DNA from: Oceaniglobus roseus
Lineage (GTDB): Bacteria > Pseudomonadota > Alphaproteobacteria > Rhodobacterales > Rhodobacteraceae
Reading direction: 5' to 3'
Assembly (NCBI RefSeq): GCF_002869745.1
Contig: NZ_PNOS01000017.1
Span: forward strand, 1 to 64,000
DNA: 64,000 nt
Each line of letters opens with the position of its first letter. Position 1 is the first letter of the stretch. This document shows, in pieces, positions 25,298-33,843 of this stretch. The notes under the pieces were generated by a model, which saw nothing but the letters and a program-made list of their open reading frames with translations, was not told where the DNA came from and ran no database searches. Position numbers and translations under genes: made by a program.

Positions 25298-25328
25298 AAT
25301 TACTCACGCACTTGGCGATTCGTGTCAA
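25298..25328 (-). promoter_or_regulatory. Candidate promoter of smoE
   Basis: On the minus strand TTGACA (25328-25323) is followed after about 18 bp by AGTAAT/TAATTG. A TGCCCG-ATC-CGGGCA dyad (25265-25279) lies between it and the smoE start. Plausible target of the adjacent SorC-type regulator; the -10 is only a moderate match. Confidence 0.5.
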
Positions 25329-25387
25329 CCGTGATCCCTGTTAGCGCATGACAGTTTCGCGCCGCCCGGCCCCGGCGACCGAAAACC

Positions 25388-26362
25388 TCAGCCCGCGAGG
25401 ATCATCTCCGCCGTCGCCTCGTCGGTGATCAGCCCGTTGATCAGCCGTCCGCGCAGCGCCGCCTGCGCCGCCGTGACCTTCGCGGGTCCACCCGCGATGC
25501 CGACCACGGGGCGCGGCGGATCGGCGCGCAGCGGATGGCTCAGCACCCGGGCGTTCAGCCCGCCTTGCAGCACCTGCCCCTCGCGGTCGAACAGCCAGCT
25601 CGTGATCTCGCCCGCCACGCCCTGCGCCTCGAGCGCGCGCAGCTCGTCGCGGGTCACGAAACCGTCCTCCAGCAGCGGCGCCGCGCCGCTGACGTTGCCG
25701 ATCCCGACGAAGGCGATGTCCGCCTCCTCGCAGAGGCGGAGCGTGTTGCGCACCGGCTCCTGCGCGTGGAGGATCGCCAGTTCCTCGGCGCTGCGGGCGA
25801 AGACCGGCAGCGGCATCGGGTAATGCCGCGCCTGCACCCGTTCGGCCAGCCGGATCACGACGTTGTAGGGTGTGGCCGAGCCGTCGGACATCATGTTGCC
25901 CAGCATCGACACGATCCGGTGCTGCGGGCAGGCCATGGGGCGCAATTGCTCGACGCAGGCGCGGAGCGCCCGCCCGGTGCCGAGCGAGATGATGCGCGGC
26001 GCCTCGGACTTCAGGTGCCGCTCCATCTCGGAGGCGCCCGCGCCCGCGATCCCCGCCATCAGCCCCGGAGCGCCGGGATCGGAAGGCACCACGTCGCAGA
26101 TGCCGAGCCCGAAGCGGTCGATCAGCCGCTGGCGCAGCTCCATGCAGCGGGCGATGGGATGGTCGAGCCGGACCTTGATCAGCCGCTCGCTGACCGCCAG
26201 GGACACCAGCCGCTGTGCCGACTGGCGCGAGACGCCGAGTTTCTTCGCGATCTCGTCCTGGGTGTTGCCCGCGACATAGTAGAGCCAGCCGGCCCGGGCC
26301 GCATCGTCCAGACGGCCGCCCTCGATGCGTCCCGCCTCTGCCGATTTGCCCTGCTCCGCCAT
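25388..26362 (-). CDS. SorC/DeoR-type sugar-binding transcriptional regulator of the polyol operon
   Basis: 324 residues. N-terminal helix-turn-helix: AGWLYYVAGNTQDEIAKKLGVSRQSAQRLVSLA (about 22-55). The C-terminal effector domain of the SorC family includes SLGTGRALRACVEQL, DIAFVGIGNVSGAAPL and PVVGIAGGPAKVTAAQAALRGRLINGLITDE. It lies directly upstream of smoE in the same direction, like the polyol operon regulator of Rhodobacter, and probably senses a sugar phosphate. The start is ATG 26362 after GGGGAGGGC; the longer upstream frame is not supported. Confidence 0.87.
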   Translation of the reverse strand: MAEQGKSAEAGRIEGGRLDDAARAGWLYYVAGNTQDEIAKKLGVSRQSAQRLVSLAVSERLIKVRLDHPIARCMELRQRLIDRFGLGICDVVPSDPGAPGLMAGIAGAGASEMERHLKSEAPRIISLGTGRALRACVEQLRPMACPQHRIVSMLGNMMSDGSATPYNVVIRLAERVQARHYPMPLPVFARSAEELAILHAQEPVRNTLRLCEEADIAFVGIGNVSGAAPLLEDGFVTRDELRALEAQGVAGEITSWLFDREGQVLQGGLNARVLSHPLRADPPRPVVGIAGGPAKVTAAQAALRGRLINGLITDEATAEMILAG

Positions 26363-26473
26363 CTTCGCCCTCCCCGCACCGGTGAAATTTGTGCGCGAAA
26401 ACGGCTCATGTGTCAAAAGCCCAACGCGCGGGCAGTTGCCCGCAACGCCGAAGTCGCGCCGCCTGGTGTTGCC

Positions 26474-27385
26474 TCAGGTCCCGTCGCGCGCCGCCCGCAC
26501 CAGCGCGCCGCGCCCGCCGATGACCTTCCCGGCCAGCTTCGCCCCCGCCTCAGCCGCCGCCCTGTCCGGCGCGCGGTCGAGGTGCGCCGCCAGGAACCCC
26601 GCGTTGAAGCTGTCGCCCGCCGCCGTCGTGTCCACGACCTCGGCCACCGGGTCCGGCTCGAAAAGCGAATCGCCGAGCCTGCCGCGCACCAGCACCGCGC
26701 CGCCGCCGTTCTTCACCGCGACCATGGACGCCCCGGCCCCGGCATAGCGCGATGCCGTAGCCTCGGGGTCGGCATCGCCGAAATGCTGCGCCTCGTCGTC
26801 GAAGGAGGGCAACGCGATGTCGCAGACCGCCGCCGCCTCCATCACCGCCGCGCACATCGCCTCCGTGTCGGGCCAGAGGCGGGGCCGCAGGTTGGGATCG
26901 AACACCGCCAGCGCCCCGGCCGCCCGCGCGCGGCGGACCTCGGACAGGAGGTTGGACCGCCCTTCCGCGCCGATCACGGCCAGCGTGATGCCCGAGAAAT
27001 ACACCACGTCCGCCCCTGAGAACGCCGCCGCCAGCCGCGCCGGATCCTCCGCCAGCAACCGCGCCGCGCTCTGCTCGCGCCAGTAGACGAAGCTGCGCTC
27101 GCCTTCCTTCAGCTCGATCAGGTACAGCCCCAGCGTCCGTCCCTCGATCCGCGCGACGTGACCGGTGCCGATCCCGCTGTCCCGCGCGAAATCCAGCATC
27201 CGCCCGGACACCCCGTCGCACCCGACCGCCGTGACATAGTCCACGGTCCAGTCCGCGGGCAGCACGCCGCGCGCGTACCAGGCCGTGTTGAACGTGTCCC
27301 CGGAAAAGGCCATGGCATAGAGCCCCGCCTCGGATGACGGGGCGAGTTCCACCATGCACTCGCCCACCGATACGAACCGTTTCAC
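26474..27385 (-). CDS. kdgK: 2-keto-3-deoxygluconate kinase
   Basis: 303 residues, PfkB family. Markers are MAFSGDTFNTAWYARGVLP near the start (25-43), FDPNLRPRLW (162-171) and DTTAAGDSFNAGFLAAH (252-268, catalytic Asp258); SGDTFNTA and DPNLRPRLW are characteristic of KDG kinases. It phosphorylates 2-keto-3-deoxygluconate, the common product of the uronate and pectin branches encoded on the opposite strand. GTG start 27385 lies 3 bp after the stop of the GntR gene, whose end carries the GAGGAG ribosome site. KDPG aldolase is not in the window. Confidence 0.9.
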   Translation of the reverse strand: MKRFVSVGECMVELAPSSEAGLYAMAFSGDTFNTAWYARGVLPADWTVDYVTAVGCDGVSGRMLDFARDSGIGTGHVARIEGRTLGLYLIELKEGERSFVYWREQSAARLLAEDPARLAAAFSGADVVYFSGITLAVIGAEGRSNLLSEVRRARAAGALAVFDPNLRPRLWPDTEAMCAAVMEAAAVCDIALPSFDDEAQHFGDADPEATASRYAGAGASMVAVKNGGGAVLVRGRLGDSLFEPDPVAEVVDTTAAGDSFNAGFLAAHLDRAPDRAAAEAGAKLAGKVIGGRGALVRAARDGT

Positions 27386-27388
27386 CCC

Positions 27389-28102
27389 TTACTCCTCCTC
27401 GGCAAACCAGGCGTGGTTGTCGGCCCTCAGCCGCTCCACGATGCCCTCGATCCGGCTCAGGTGCTGGCGCACCGCCGCCTCGCCGGCGTCCTTGTCGCGC
27501 GCCTTCAGCGCGTCGAGGATCCGGCGGTGGTCGTCGCAGGCCGTCTGCGAGGCGAAGGCCAGCGACAGGAAGCGCACCCGGTCGGTATGGGCCTTGTTCT
27601 CGCGGATCACGTCCCAGGAGAAGCCCAGCCCGATCAGCGCGCAGACCTCGCGGTGGAAGGCATCGTCAAGCTGGTGGAACAGCCGCTTGTCGCCCGCGTC
27701 GATGGCCTCCTGCTGCTGTTCGATCAGCCGCTCCAGCACCGCGATGCCCGAGGGATCGAGGCTCTCGCAGGCGCGGCGCACGATCTCGACCTCGATCGCG
27801 GTGCGGATGAAGCGGGCGCGGAACACGTCGCGGGCCGAGATCTGGCTGACGGTCGTGGCGCGCTGCGGCTGGATGATGAGGAAGCCGAGCTTCGAGAGGC
27901 GATAGAAGGCATCGCGCACCGGCTGGCGCGACACGCCCATCTGGCGGCTCACGTCGGCCTCCGACAGCTTGGCCCCCGGCGGCAGGTCCAGCGACAGGAC
28001 CTGACGGTAGAGCGCGTCGAACACCCGGTCCGAGATCGAGGCCCGCGCCACCGGCTCGATCTGCGCCAGCGCGGCAGTCTTCGCGGGCTCTTGTGACAGC
28101 AT
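27389..28102 (-). CDS. GntR-family regulator (FadR/FCD subgroup), likely uronate regulator
   Basis: 237 residues. Winged helix at the N-terminus: DRVFDALYRQVLSLDLPPGAKLSEADVSRQMGVSRQPVRDAFYRLSKLGFL (about 25-75). The FCD ligand domain contains FIRTAIEVEIVRRA, FHQLDDAFHREVCALIG and DDHRRILDALKARD, with the metal-binding Asp/His pattern. It is co-transcribed with kdgK and divergent from uxaC, so it most likely represses both arms until a uronate-derived effector binds. Candidate site: the ATACTA direct repeats at 28139-28152. Confidence 0.87.
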   Translation of the reverse strand: MLSQEPAKTAALAQIEPVARASISDRVFDALYRQVLSLDLPPGAKLSEADVSRQMGVSRQPVRDAFYRLSKLGFLIIQPQRATTVSQISARDVFRARFIRTAIEVEIVRRACESLDPSGIAVLERLIEQQQEAIDAGDKRLFHQLDDAFHREVCALIGLGFSWDVIRENKAHTDRVRFLSLAFASQTACDDHRRILDALKARDKDAGEAAVRQHLSRIEGIVERLRADNHAWFAEEE

Positions 28103-28124
28103 CTGGGGTCCTCTCTAAGCCGGA

Positions 28125-28176
28125 TTGACAGGCTTGGCATACTAACATACTAGTTTCAGGCGACCGGAAAAGCCAA
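28125..28176. promoter_or_regulatory. Face-to-face promoters of uxaC and the GntR-kdgK operon sharing one -10 region
   Basis: Plus strand: TTGACA (28125-28130), 17 bp, TACTAG (28148-28153). Minus strand: TTGGCT (28176-28171), 18 bp, TAGTAT (28152-28147). The two -10 boxes overlap by five bases. Two ATACTA repeats (28139-28144 and 28147-28152) cover the same spot and are the likely GntR operator. Confidence 0.6.
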
Positions 28177-28213
28177 GTCTTTTTCGCCCCCGTGCCGACC
28201 GCGAAGGACACCG

Positions 28214-29620
28214 ATGCCCCGTCTCGATCCCGACCGCCTGTTCCCGCTCGATCCGCGAAGCCGCGGCCTGGCCCGCGCGCTCTACGGGACGGTGAAGGAC
28301 CTGCCGATCCTCTCGCCCCACGGCCACACCGAGCCGCGCTGGTACGCCGAGAACGCGGCCTTCCCGGACCCCGCGCAGCTGTTCGTGACGCCGGATCACT
28401 ATGTCTTCCGCATGCTGTTCTCGCAAGGCATCCCGCTGGAGCGTCTCGGCGTGCCGCGGGCGGACGGCGGCGCCGTCGAGACCGACGGGCGTGCCATCTG
28501 GCGCCTCTTCGCGGAGAACTATCACCTGCTGCGCGCCACCCCCTCGGCCATGTGGATCGACCATGCGCTGGAAAACGTCTTCAGCGTGGAGCAGCGGCTG
28601 AACGCCGACACCGCCGATGCGATCTACGACCGGCTTTCGGCGTGCCTGGCGCAGGAGGCCTACCGCCCCCGCGCCCTGTTCGAACGCTTCAACATCGAGG
28701 CGATCAGCACCACCGACAGCGCCATCGACCCCCTGCCCTGGCACCGGATGATCCGCGAGTCGGGCTGGTCCGGCCGCGTCATCCCCGCCTACCGCCCCGA
28801 TGCCGTGGTCGACCCCGAGTTCCCGGGCTTCGCCGACAACGTGGCGAAGCTGGGCGAGATGACCGGCGAGGATACCGCCACCTGGGAGGGCTACCTCGCC
28901 GCCCACCGGAACCGGCGGGCACATTTCATCTCCTTCGGCGCCACCTCGTCCGACCACGGCCACGCCACCGCGCGGACCGAGAACCTGCCGCAGGACCAGG
29001 CGGCGCTGCTGTTCGCCAAGGCGCTGGCGGGCACCTGCACCCCCGGGGAAGCCGACGCCTTCCGCGGCCAGATGCTGACCGAGATGGCGCGCATGTCCAT
29101 CGACGATGGCCTCGTGCTCCAGATCCATCCGGGCAGCTTCCGCAACCATTCGGCGCAGATCTTCGCGCAGTTCGGCCGCGACAAGGGCTTCGACATCCCC
29201 ACGCAGACCGATTACGTCCGCGCGCTGAAGCCGCTGCTCGACGCCCACGGCACCGATCCGCGTCTTTCCGTCATCCTGTTCACGCTCGACGAAACCGCCT
29301 TCTCTCGCGAACTCGCCCCCCTCGCCGGGGTCTATCCGGCGCTGAAGCTCGGCCCCGCCTGGTGGTTCTTCGACAGCCCCGAGGGGATGCGCCGCTATCG
29401 CGAGACCGTCACCGAGACCGCGGGCTTCTACAACACCGTCGGCTTCAACGACGATACCCGCGCCTTCTGTTCGATCCCCGCCCGCCACGATGTCGCGCGG
29501 CGCGTGGATTGCGCCTATCTCGCCACGCTCACCGCCACCGGGCGGCTGGACGAGGGCGAGGCCTACGAGGTCGCACAAGACCTCGCGTACCGGCTTGCGA
29601 AACAAGCCTACCGGCTCTGA
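28214..29620 (+). CDS. uxaC: Glucuronate isomerase
   Basis: 468 residues, the family's usual length. Visible: [42 protein letters not shown] (metal-binding HGH), [26 protein letters not shown], and [41 protein letters not shown] near the C-terminus. It isomerises D-glucuronate to D-fructuronate and D-galacturonate to D-tagaturonate. First gene of the plus-strand uronate operon, 25 bp before the TRAP transporter genes. Confidence 0.93.
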   Translation: MPRLDPDRLFPLDPRSRGLARALYGTVKDLPILSPHGHTEPRWYAENAAFPDPAQLFVTPDHYVFRMLFSQGIPLERLGVPRADGGAVETDGRAIWRLFAENYHLLRATPSAMWIDHALENVFSVEQRLNADTADAIYDRLSACLAQEAYRPRALFERFNIEAISTTDSAIDPLPWHRMIRESGWSGRVIPAYRPDAVVDPEFPGFADNVAKLGEMTGEDTATWEGYLAAHRNRRAHFISFGATSSDHGHATARTENLPQDQAALLFAKALAGTCTPGEADAFRGQMLTEMARMSIDDGLVLQIHPGSFRNHSAQIFAQFGRDKGFDIPTQTDYVRALKPLLDAHGTDPRLSVILFTLDETAFSRELAPLAGVYPALKLGPAWWFFDSPEGMRRYRETVTETAGFYNTVGFNDDTRAFCSIPARHDVARRVDCAYLATLTATGRLDEGEAYEVAQDLAYRLAKQAYRL

Positions 29621-29645
29621 CAGCCACACCCAGGGAGGAACGACA

Positions 29646-30623
29646 ATGAAACTGAAGACCCTCACGGCGGCCCTTCTGGCCTCCGCCGCGCTGACCACGG
29701 GCGCCTTCGCCTGCGAGACGACGCTGCGCTCGTCCGACACCCACCCCGAGGGCTACCCGACCGTGGTCGCCGTCCAGAAGATGGGCGAGATGCTGGAAGA
29801 GCGCACCGACGGCCGCCTCTGCATCGAGGTGTTCCACTCGGCCCAGCTCGGCGAGGAGAAGGACACGATCGAGCAGACGCAGTTCGGCGTCATCGACATG
29901 AACCGCGTCTCGCTCGGGCCGTTCAACAACATCATCGAGGAAACGCAGGTCCCGTCCCTGCCCTACATCTTCCGCTCGGTCGAGCACATGCACAAGGTGA
30001 TGGACGGCCCGGTCGGCCAGCAGATCCTCGACGCCTTCGCCGACCACGACCTGATCGGCCTCGCCTTCTACGACGGCGGCTCGCGCTCGTTTTACAACTC
30101 CGAGAAGCCGATCAAGTCGATGGAGGACCTCGCGGGCATGAAGTTCCGCGTGATGCAGTCGGACATGTTCGTCGACATGGTCGCCGCCCTCGGCGCCAAC
30201 GCCACCCCGATGCCCTATGGCGAGGTCTATTCCTCGATCCAGACCGGTGTCATCGACGGGGCCGAGAACAACTGGCCGTCCTACGAATCCTCCGGCCACT
30301 TCGAGGTCGCCAAGTACTACACGCTCGACCAGCACCTGATCGTGCCGGAAGTGCTGGTGATGTCGAAGATGGCCTGGGACAAGCTGTCGCCCGAGGACCA
30401 GGAGATCGTGAAGCAGGCCGCGAAGGACTCGGTCCCCGTGATGCGCGACCTCTGGGAACAGCGCGAGAAGGCCTCCGAGGAGAAGGTCCGCGCCTCGGGC
30501 GTCGAGATCGTGACCGACATCGACAAGACCCCGTTCATCGAGGCGATGAAGCCGGTCTACCAGAAGTACGTCACCTCGGACAAGTTGAAGAAGATGGTGG
30601 AAGACATTCAGGCAACTGAGTAA
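29646..30623 (+). CDS. TRAP transporter substrate-binding protein (DctP family)
   Basis: 325 residues with signal peptide ([22 protein letters not shown]). DctP fold: [31 protein letters not shown], the ligand-carboxylate arginine region [49 protein letters not shown] systems bind organic and sugar acids; with uxaC, kduI and kdgF around it, the ligand is probably a uronate or an unsaturated uronate. The ATG has GGGAGGA upstream. A 262-bp gap with stem-loops separates it from the small permease gene. Confidence 0.92.
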   Translation: MKLKTLTAALLASAALTTGAFACETTLRSSDTHPEGYPTVVAVQKMGEMLEERTDGRLCIEVFHSAQLGEEKDTIEQTQFGVIDMNRVSLGPFNNIIEETQVPSLPYIFRSVEHMHKVMDGPVGQQILDAFADHDLIGLAFYDGGSRSFYNSEKPIKSMEDLAGMKFRVMQSDMFVDMVAALGANATPMPYGEVYSSIQTGVIDGAENNWPSYESSGHFEVAKYYTLDQHLIVPEVLVMSKMAWDKLSPEDQEIVKQAAKDSVPVMRDLWEQREKASEEKVRASGVEIVTDIDKTPFIEAMKPVYQKYVTSDKLKKMVEDIQATE

Positions 30624-30632
30624 TTCTGCCTT

Positions 30633-30673
30633 GCGCTGCCGTCCTGCGATCCGAACCGCCAAGATGGCAGCGC
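30633..30673 (+). other. Stem-loop shortly after the TRAP binding-protein gene
   Basis: GCGCTGCC (30633-30640) pairs with GGCAGCGC (30666-30673); 8-bp stem, 25-nt loop, no T-run. It begins 10 bp after the stop, consistent with an RNA-stabilising hairpin. Confidence 0.45.
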
Positions 30674-30683
30674 AGACGCTGAC

Positions 30684-30765
30684 AGCCTGCACCGCCCCCG
30701 CTCGGCATGGAGGGCAGCGCACAGCCTACCAGCCTGCACCGCCGACGCTCCGAACAGAGGGCAGC
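30684..30765 (+). repeat. Imperfect 35-bp direct repeat in the dctP-dctQ gap
   Basis: AGCCTGCACCGCC at 30684-30696 recurs at 30731-30743; both copies continue with a CGCTC and a GAGGGCAGC in register (period 47 bp). Function unknown; the second copy runs into the large stem-loop. Confidence 0.65.
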
Positions 30766-30795
30766 CCCCGCCCGGGGGGCGATCGGGGGCTGCCC
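30759..30795 (+). other. 12-bp stem-loop before dctQ
   Basis: GGGCAGCCCCCG (30759-30770) pairs perfectly with CGGGGGCTGCCC (30784-30795) around a 13-nt loop; no T-run. It lies 91 bp before dctQ and may cause partial termination or protect the upstream mRNA. Confidence 0.55.
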
Positions 30796-30885
30796 GGTGT
30801 AGAAACCGGGCAGGACATCTCCGCCGTTCCCTCTCCGTCCTGACCTCGCAAAGCTCGTCCGACCGTCCACAGGAAAGCACCCCCC

Positions 30886-31407
30886 GTGCAAGACACCCTG
30901 AAATCCGTCGCCCTCGCCACCGGCCTGATCGCGCGCTTCGCGCTCTGGGTCGCGGGCATCGGGCTCGTGCTGATGACCGTGTTCATCGCCGCCCAGGTCT
31001 TCTGGCGCTACGTCCTGAACGACAGCATCGTCTGGACCGAGCCCGCCTCGGTCATGATCATGGGCTGGTTCATCTTCTTCGGCGCCGCCGTCGGCATCCG
31101 CGAGGGTTACCACCTCAGCTTCGACGTGCTGCTCTACATGGTGCCCCACGGGGTGAAGATGACCTTCTACACCATCTCGGACCTCACCGTCGCGGGCTTC
31201 GGCGCGGGGATGATCTGGTTCGGCTCCCAACTCGCCGCCAAGACCGCCGGCAACCAGCTTCCCTCCCTCGGCATCTCCGGCGCCTTCGACTTCCTGCCGC
31301 TGGTCGGCGGCGGCGTGCTGATCGTGCTCTTCTCGCTCGAGCGTGTCGCCCGCCGCGCCGCCGGGCTTCCCACCGCCCGCTTCGGCGACGATCCCATCGA
31401 GGACTGA
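30886..31407 (+). CDS. TRAP transporter small permease (DctQ)
   Basis: 173 residues, four membrane helices (GLIARFALWVAGIGLVLMTVFIAAQVFWRYVLNDSIVWTEPASVMIMGWFIFFGAAVGIREGYHL is the family's core, including the conserved VWTEE/P-like loop). It pairs with the large permease as a sodium-driven symporter. The GTG start at 30886 has AGGAAAG upstream. It is 4 bp from dctM. Confidence 0.9.
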   Translation: MQDTLKSVALATGLIARFALWVAGIGLVLMTVFIAAQVFWRYVLNDSIVWTEPASVMIMGWFIFFGAAVGIREGYHLSFDVLLYMVPHGVKMTFYTISDLTVAGFGAGMIWFGSQLAAKTAGNQLPSLGISGAFDFLPLVGGGVLIVLFSLERVARRAAGLPTARFGDDPIED

Positions 31408-31411
31408 CCCC

Positions 31412-32692
31412 ATGGAACTCTACGTCCTCTTCGGCTCCTTCGTCTTCCTGCTGCTGATCGGCACGCCCGTGGCCTTCTGCCTCGGCGTCTCCAGCTTCGC
31501 CACCATCGCCTATCTCGGCCTGCCCCCGGTCGTTGTCTTCCAGCGCCTGAACTCCGGCGTCTCGGTCTTCGCGCTGATGGCGATCCCGTTCTTCATCTAT
31601 GCCGGCGACCTGATGGTGAGGGGCGACATCGCCCGCCGCCTCGTGGCGCTGGCGGGCGCCTTCGTCGGCCACTTCCGCGGCGGGCTCGGCCAGGTCAACG
31701 TGCTGTCCTCGGTCATGTTCGGCGGCGTCTCGGGCTCGGCCGCCGCCGACGCCTCGGCCGTGGGCGGGCTGATGGTGCCGCAGATGAAGGCGCGGGGCTA
31801 CGGCGTCGACTACGCGGTGAACATCACCGTCACCTCGTCGATCATCGCGCTGATGCTCCCGCCCTCGCACAACATGATCATCTACTCGATCGCCGCGGGC
31901 GGAAAGATCTCGATCGCCGACCTCTTCACCGCCGGGATCCTGCCGGGGCTGCTGCTGGCGCTGTCGCTGATGATCGCCGCCTATGTCGTCGCCCGCCGCC
32001 GCGGCTATCCGACCGATCCGTTCCCGGGCTTCGCCGCCATGGGCGCGCTGTTCGTCTCGGCCGCGCCGGGCCTGATCCTTGTCGCGATCATCTTCGGCGG
32101 CGTGCGCTCGGGCATCTTCACGGCGTCGGAGTCCTCGAACATCGCGGTGGTCTATGCCCTGCTCGTGACGTTCTTCGTCTACCGGTCCCTCTCCTTCAGG
32201 GACTTCATCGAGGCGACCTTCGCCGCCGTGCGCACCACCGCCATGGTGCTCATGGTGATCGGCTGTGCCGCGGCCTTCGGCTGGCTGCTCGCCTACACCC
32301 GCGTTCCGGCGATGATGGTCTCGGCGCTCCAGAACGTCTCGGACAACCCGATCGTGATCCTGCTGCTGCTGAACGTGGTGCTGCTGATCCTCGGCACCTT
32401 CATGGACATGAGCCCGCTGATCGTCATCACCACGCCGATCTTCCTGCCCGTGGCCATGGCCTTCGGCGTCGACCCGGTGCATTTCGGCGTCATCCTTATC
32501 CTGAACCTCGGCATCGGCCTCTGCACCCCGCCTGTCGGGGCGGTCCTCTTCGTCGGCTGCGCGGTGGGGCGGATCCCGATCTGGGACGCCGTGCGCACCA
32601 TCTGGCCCTTCTACGGCGCCGCCTTCGCCACGCTGATGCTCGTCACCTACATCCCGGCGCTGTCGCTCTGGCTGCCCTCCCTGTTCCGCTGA
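31412..32692 (+). CDS. TRAP transporter large permease (DctM)
   Basis: 426 residues, about 12 membrane segments. Family markers: LNSGVSVFALMAIPFFIYAGDLMVRGDIARRLVALAGAFVGHFRGGLGQVNVLSSVMFGGVSGSAAADASAVGG near the N-terminus and LNLGIGLCTPPVGAVLFVGCAVG near the end. It is the transport channel of the uronate TRAP system. It is followed 7 bp later by kdgF, so import and catabolism are one operon. Confidence 0.92.
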   Translation: MELYVLFGSFVFLLLIGTPVAFCLGVSSFATIAYLGLPPVVVFQRLNSGVSVFALMAIPFFIYAGDLMVRGDIARRLVALAGAFVGHFRGGLGQVNVLSSVMFGGVSGSAAADASAVGGLMVPQMKARGYGVDYAVNITVTSSIIALMLPPSHNMIIYSIAAGGKISIADLFTAGILPGLLLALSLMIAAYVVARRRGYPTDPFPGFAAMGALFVSAAPGLILVAIIFGGVRSGIFTASESSNIAVVYALLVTFFVYRSLSFRDFIEATFAAVRTTAMVLMVIGCAAAFGWLLAYTRVPAMMVSALQNVSDNPIVILLLLNVVLLILGTFMDMSPLIVITTPIFLPVAMAFGVDPVHFGVILILNLGIGLCTPPVGAVLFVGCAVGRIPIWDAVRTIWPFYGAAFATLMLVTYIPALSLWLPSLFR

Positions 32693-32699
32693 GGCCCCC

Positions 32700-33011
32700 A
32701 TGCTGAACCGTTACCCCCCCGTCCCGGCCGATCCCGGCGTCACCCGGCAGGTGCTGTCGGACAGCCCCGAGCTGATGGTCGTCTCCTTCACCTTCGAGCA
32801 GGGCGCCGAGGGCAGGCTGCACCGCCACCCCCATGTCCAGGCGACTTACGTCCAGTCGGGCCGCTTCACCTTCACCGTGGCGGGCGAGGAGATCGCCGTC
32901 GGCCCCGGCGACAGCTTCGTGATTCCGTCGGACGCCGAACACGGCTGCCGCTGCACCGAGGCGGGCGTCCTGATCGACACCTTCACCCCCCGCCGCGACG
33001 ATTTCCTCTGA
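32700..33011 (+). CDS. kdgF: KdgF-type cupin (unsaturated uronate linearising protein)
   Basis: 103-residue single cupin. Metal ligands: His43, His45, Gln47 in RHPHVQATYVQSGRFTFTVAGEEIAVGPGDSFVIP and His81 in DAEHGC. The HPH.Q...Y...G.F pattern, the size and the neighbours kduI and kduD match KdgF, which helps turn 4,5-unsaturated uronates from pectin or alginate breakdown into 5-keto-4-deoxyuronate. The start is ATG 32700, 7 bp after dctM. Confidence 0.82.
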   Translation: MLNRYPPVPADPGVTRQVLSDSPELMVVSFTFEQGAEGRLHRHPHVQATYVQSGRFTFTVAGEEIAVGPGDSFVIPSDAEHGCRCTEAGVLIDTFTPRRDDFL

Positions 33012-33021
33012 AAGGCTTCCC

Positions 33022-33843
33022 ATGCTCCATGTCGAAACCCGCCACGCCATCGACCCCGAAACCGCGAAAGGCTTCGACACCGCCGCCCTGCGGCGCCACT
33101 TCCACATGCCCGACCTGTTCCGCGCGGGCGAGATCCGCCTCTGCTACACGCACTACGACCGGATGATCGTCGGCGGCGCGGTGCCCGGCGGCGCGACGCT
33201 CACCCTCGACCACGTTGCCGAGTGCGGCACCCCCACGATCCTCGAACGGCGCGAAATGGCGATCGTCAACATCGGCGGTTCCGGCAAGGTCAGCGCGCGC
33301 GACGACTTCGCCATGGAGCATGGCGATGTCCTCTCCCTCGGCATGGGCTCCGGCCCCGTCAGCTTCTCGGGCGAGGGGCGGTTCTACATCCTGTCCTGCC
33401 CCGCCCACCGCACCTGCCCGACCCGCCTGATCCGGCCCGACGCGGCGCGGAAGGTGGAACTCGGCGCGCAGGAGACGGCCAACAGGCGCACCATCCTCCA
33501 ATTCGTCCACCCCGAGGTGATGGAGTCCTGCCAGCTTGTCGCGGGCTACACGAAGCTTGCCGAAGGTTCGGTCTGGAACACCATGCCCGCCCACACCCAC
33601 GACCGGCGGATGGAGGCCTATCTCTACTTCGACCTTGCCGAAGATGCCCGGGTGTTCCACCTGATGGGCCGGCCCGACGAGACGCGCCACGTCGTCATGG
33701 CGAACGAGGAGGCCGTCGTCTCGCCTCCCTGGTCGATCCACTCGGGCTGCGGCACCGGCGCCTACACCTTCGTCTGGGCCATGGCCGGGGACAACGTCGA
33801 TTACACGGACATGGACATGGCCGCCATGGAGGACCTCAGATGA
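33022..33843 (+). CDS. kduI: 5-dehydro-4-deoxy-D-glucuronate isomerase
   Basis: 273 residues, the usual length. Zinc ligands are His191 and His193 in MPAHTHDRRMEAY, Glu198 and His240 in PPWSIHSGCGTGAYTFVWAMAGDN. It converts 5-keto-4-deoxyuronate (DKI) to 2,5-diketo-3-deoxygluconate (DKII). The stop overlaps the kduD ATG by 4 nt, so the two consecutive steps are translationally coupled. Confidence 0.93.
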   Translation: MLHVETRHAIDPETAKGFDTAALRRHFHMPDLFRAGEIRLCYTHYDRMIVGGAVPGGATLTLDHVAECGTPTILERREMAIVNIGGSGKVSARDDFAMEHGDVLSLGMGSGPVSFSGEGRFYILSCPAHRTCPTRLIRPDAARKVELGAQETANRRTILQFVHPEVMESCQLVAGYTKLAEGSVWNTMPAHTHDRRMEAYLYFDLAEDARVFHLMGRPDETRHVVMANEEAVVSPPWSIHSGCGTGAYTFVWAMAGDNVDYTDMDMAAMEDLR

